6,964 bases of DNA, from assembly GCA_017998195.1 (NCBI GenBank), contig JAGODN010000131.1, forward strand, positions 1 through 6,964, in the 5' to 3' direction. The stretch comes from Desulfobulbus sp. GTDB lineage: Bacteria > Desulfobacterota > Desulfobulbia > Desulfobulbales > Desulfobulbaceae. The notes beneath the pieces were generated by a model that saw nothing but the letters and a program-made list of their open reading frames with translations, ran no database searches and was not told the DNA's origin. Position numbers and translations under genes: made by a program. Below are positions 5,252-6,964 of this stretch, one piece after another (the stretch's first letter is position 1; every line of letters starts with the position of its first letter).

Positions 5252-6621
5252 AAAACCTCGCGCCGGGCCGCGGCGGAGCGCCGCAGCACCGGGATGCCGA
5301 CATCGACGTAATCGATGACCAGGGCCTTCTTGCCCTCGGCCGGCCGCATGATCCGCCCGACCACCTGGAGCAGGCGGCCCTCGAAGCGGATCGGCGTGGC
5401 CAGCACCAGGGTGCTCAGCCCGGGGCAGTCGAACCCCTCGCCGATCAGCTGCAGGGTGGCCACCAGCACCGGCACCCGGCCGGCCTGCACCGCCTCGACC
5501 ACCTGCAGCCGCTGGTCCGGGCCGGACTGGCCGGTGAGCACGGCCGCGGCCACGCCGTCGGCGGTGAGCAGGTCGGCCAGGGTCTGGCAGTGGGCCACCC
5601 GGTCGCTGACCACCAGCACCGTACCCTGGTGGCCCTGGCGGACCAGGCTGGCCACGTCCGCGGCGATCTGGCGGTTGCGGCGGCTGTCCTCGGCCAGGGC
5701 CTTGATCAGCCGGGGGTATTCGCCCTGGAAATCACGCACGAACCCGGTCGGCCGCTGCTCCAGCTCCGGCCGGACCACCGCGCCGCTGGCCTCGAGCATG
5801 CGCCCGTCCACCGCGTGCACCCGGTCGCCCATGCTGATGTGGATGAGCCGGGTCATGCCGTCCTCGCGGCGGAAGGCGGTGGCCGACAGGCCGAGCATGG
5901 AGTGGCAGTCGAAGGCGGCCACCACCTCGGTGAACAGGCTGGCCGGCACCCGGTGGCACTCGTCGACCACCAGCTGGCCGAACCGCGGCACCAGGGTGTC
6001 GAGGTGCTTGCGGGCGGTGTTGACGATGGCCACGGTCACCGGCTGCAGGTCGATCCGGCCGTCGCCCGCCTGGCCCGCGTCGATGCCGAGGAACTGGCGG
6101 ATGCGCTGCCGCCACTGCTGCATGAGTTCCCGGGTGTGGACCAGCACCAGGGTGGGCTGCTGGCGCCGGGCGATCACCGCCAGGGCCATGACCGTCTTGC
6201 CCGAGCCGGTGGAGGCCTCGAGCACGCCGAAGGAGTGGGCCAGCACCGCGGTCACGGCCGTCTCCTGGTAGGGCCGCAGGGTTCCCCGGAAGGTGAGATC
6301 GATGGGCGGCAGCAGACGGCGCTCGTCCACCAGCTGCGGCGAGACGCCGGTTTGCCGGCGGCAGAGGCGCACCGCCCGGTTGCCGAAGCCGCGCGGAAAA
6401 CAGAACCGGCCGTTCTCCTCGCGGAAGAAGAAGAGCTGCGGCTTGAGCTTCTTGCCGATCCAGCGGCCGAATCGTTTGGCGTCCTGGTACCTGGGGTTGT
6501 CGATGGTCAACTCGGCCCGCAGGGTGGCGAGCAGCGAGGGCGGCGCGTTTTCGAGGCAGCACTCGTGGTGCACGCTCAGCCGTACCGGGTCCGCCGTGGT
6601 ACCGTCCGTCCCGCTCACCAC
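5239..6621 (-). CDS. superfamily 2 DEAD/DEAH-type helicase, XPB-like
   Basis: From GTG 6621 the product has 460 residues. The SF2 motifs are in order: L-R-P-Y-Q about 115-119, Walker A A136-S-T-G-S-G-K-T143, Ia (H-T-R-E-L), the DEAD-type box D220-E-C-H223, III S246-A-T248, V about 388-398 (A-T-L-Q-L-I-G-E-G-F-D) and VI Q419-V-V-G-R-I-M-R426. R-R-E-D-G just after motif III recalls the RED motif of XPB-type helicases. About 110 residues precede the core and hold L-T-I-D-N-P-R-Y and F-P-R-G-F, a pattern I associate with bacterial XPB-like helicases. The protein presumably uses ATP to remodel or unwind nucleic acid, but its target is unknown. No nuclease domain is attached, and no obvious partner sits next to it. 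Start choice: GAGG at 6632-6629 lies 7 bases before GTG 6621; a second GTG follows at 6618, and a far upstream TTG (6711) has no Shine-Dalgarno sequence and would add a low-quality 30-residue extension. There is no good - strand promoter in front. Confidence 0.88.
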   Translation of the reverse strand: MVSGTDGTTADPVRLSVHHECCLENAPPSLLATLRAELTIDNPRYQDAKRFGRWIGKKLKPQLFFFREENGRFCFPRGFGNRAVRLCRRQTGVSPQLVDERRLLPPIDLTFRGTLRPYQETAVTAVLAHSFGVLEASTGSGKTVMALAVIARRQQPTLVLVHTRELMQQWRQRIRQFLGIDAGQAGDGRIDLQPVTVAIVNTARKHLDTLVPRFGQLVVDECHRVPASLFTEVVAAFDCHSMLGLSATAFRREDGMTRLIHISMGDRVHAVDGRMLEASGAVVRPELEQRPTGFVRDFQGEYPRLIKALAEDSRRNRQIAADVASLVRQGHQGTVLVVSDRVAHCQTLADLLTADGVAAAVLTGQSGPDQRLQVVEAVQAGRVPVLVATLQLIGEGFDCPGLSTLVLATPIRFEGRLLQVVGRIMRPAEGKKALVIDYVDVGIPVLRRSAAARREVFAGW

Positions 6622-6628
6622 GGTGCCG

Positions 6629-6632
6629 CCTC
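6629..6632 (-). promoter_or_regulatory. Shine-Dalgarno GAGG deciding the helicase GTG start
   Basis: GAGG on the - strand lies 7 bases before GTG 6621 and 10 bases before GTG 6618. No Met codon exists in the N-terminal region, so a non-ATG start is required whichever site is used. Confidence 0.45.
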
Positions 6633-6699
6633 GCCGCGCATCCGGCCCGAACGACCGGCAGCGCAGGTCCGCGGTCCCGCCTTTTTGCCGCCTGCCAGC

Positions 6700-6728
6700 T
6701 TGACAGAACAAAGAAAATAGAGCATCTT
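6700..6728 (+). promoter_or_regulatory. candidate sigma70-type promoter for the exported protein gene at 6844
   Basis: A perfect TTGACA lies at 6700-6705, a 17-base spacer follows, and CATCTT lies at 6723-6728 (A2, T3 and T6 match). The element sits in an AT-rich patch (about 6700-6730) of the 222-base divergent intergenic region 6622-6843. It would give a leader of about 110 bases. The same patch also holds TATTTT on the - strand (6719-6714), but without a -35 at proper distance. The rest of the region is GC-rich and shows nothing else I can name. Confidence 0.45.
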
Positions 6729-6843
6729 AGCACCCGCCGCGGGGCTTGAGCCAAGCCGCGCCGTGCAGACGATTCCGTTCCCCGACCGCGGCCCGCCGCT
6801 GTCCCGGCGCCCCGATCCCATCGCTTCTCTTCCCGTACAGCCC

Positions 6844-6964
6844 ATGACCATGCACACCTGCCTCCGCGCCCTCTGTCTGTTCACCGCCCTCCTGCTGCTG
6901 CCGCACGCCGGCAACTGCGCCACGGCCAACGCCACCCCCCTGCGCGACATCGTCCTCACCATGC
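6844..6964 (+). CDS. exported protein, N-terminal fragment with signal peptide
   Basis: The first 40 codons of a gene that runs off the right edge. Residues 1-28 look like a Sec signal peptide: R8, a hydrophobic core (A-L-C-L-F-T-A-L-L-L-L-P), then C-A-T-A-N-A before the likely mature start T-P-L-R-D-I-V-L-T. The Cys at 23 is preceded by A-G-N, which does not fit a lipobox, so a lipoprotein is unlikely. The start may be ATG 6844 or ATG 6850; neither has a clear Shine-Dalgarno sequence. The mature part is too short to identify. A promoter is proposed at 6700-6728. The reading is supported by signal-peptide character and by the divergent intergenic region, not by homology. Confidence 0.5.
   Translation, partial: MTMHTCLRALCLFTALLLLPHAGNCATANATPLRDIVLTM

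Noticed and set aside
5233..5256. Inverted repeat followed by AAAAA on the + strand as an intrinsic terminator
   Set aside because: A terminator needs U's after the stem. Here the tract is A's on the + strand, and on the - strand the T's precede the stem.
5051..5311. An 86-codon + strand ORF in the typA-helicase gap, with an AGGAGG inside it
   Set aside because: The AGGAGG (5196-5201) has no start codon nearby and lies in the spacer of the typA promoter. The frame crosses into the antisense of the helicase end.
5590..6720. A 376-codon open frame on the + strand opposite the helicase
   Set aside because: It is antisense to all SF2 motifs, has no recognisable motif, and its composition is typical of a GC shadow.
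6615..6962. A 115-codon - strand ORF across the right-hand intergenic region
   Set aside because: It is Arg/Gly/Ser-rich, runs opposite a convincing signal peptide and overlaps the helicase N-terminus out of frame.

Overview
This is a GC-rich bacterial segment of 6,964 bases, gene-dense and read on both strands. No gene here fixes the taxon. The style of the TypA protein, and the NrfJ-like periplasmic protein beside a Nudix hydrolase and a HAD nucleotidase, remind me of Desulfobacterota (Desulfobulbales-like sulfate or sulfur metabolisers); this is inference only. The content is ordinary chromosomal: no transposase, phage gene, CRISPR array, tRNA or rRNA was seen.

Layout. Positions 1-180 hold the end of an SGNH/GDSL hydrolase gene (+). 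After a 123-base gap with a candidate promoter come three closely spaced + strand genes, probably one operon: an exported protein with two OB-fold-like domains (304-1158), a HAD-family 5'-nucleotidase-like protein (1171-1749) and a Nudix hydrolase (1767-2219). Nine bases later the - strand block begins, convergent with this operon. Read in its own direction, it starts with an SF2 helicase with XPB-like features (6621 down to 5239). Next are a candidate promoter (5217-5189) and the ribosome-associated GTPase typA/bipA (5019-3220). A tiny two-helix membrane-protein gene interrupted by an in-frame UGA follows (3195-3034). The block ends with a helical, single-pass membrane protein of unknown function (2963-2229). 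The right edge is divergent: after a 222-base intergenic region, an exported protein starts on the + strand at 6844 and runs off the window.

How the genes may work together. In the + operon, the HAD and Nudix enzymes both act on small phosphorylated metabolites and could share a nucleotide-cleaning role, while the first gene makes an exported protein of the NrfJ type. On the - strand, typA has its own likely promoter just after the helicase stop codon. The two membrane-protein genes behind it have no evident promoter and are probably read from typA. I saw no classical intrinsic terminator (GC stem plus T-run) anywhere in the window.

The item most worth a second look is the small gene at 3034-3195. 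It has a strong Shine-Dalgarno sequence held in a hairpin just after the typA stop. It has two hydrophobic segments, and a UGA codon between them in a Cys-x-x-UGA context, followed by a hairpin at a SECIS-compatible distance. The simplest reading is a Trp-to-stop mutation, but a miniature selenoprotein is a testable alternative.
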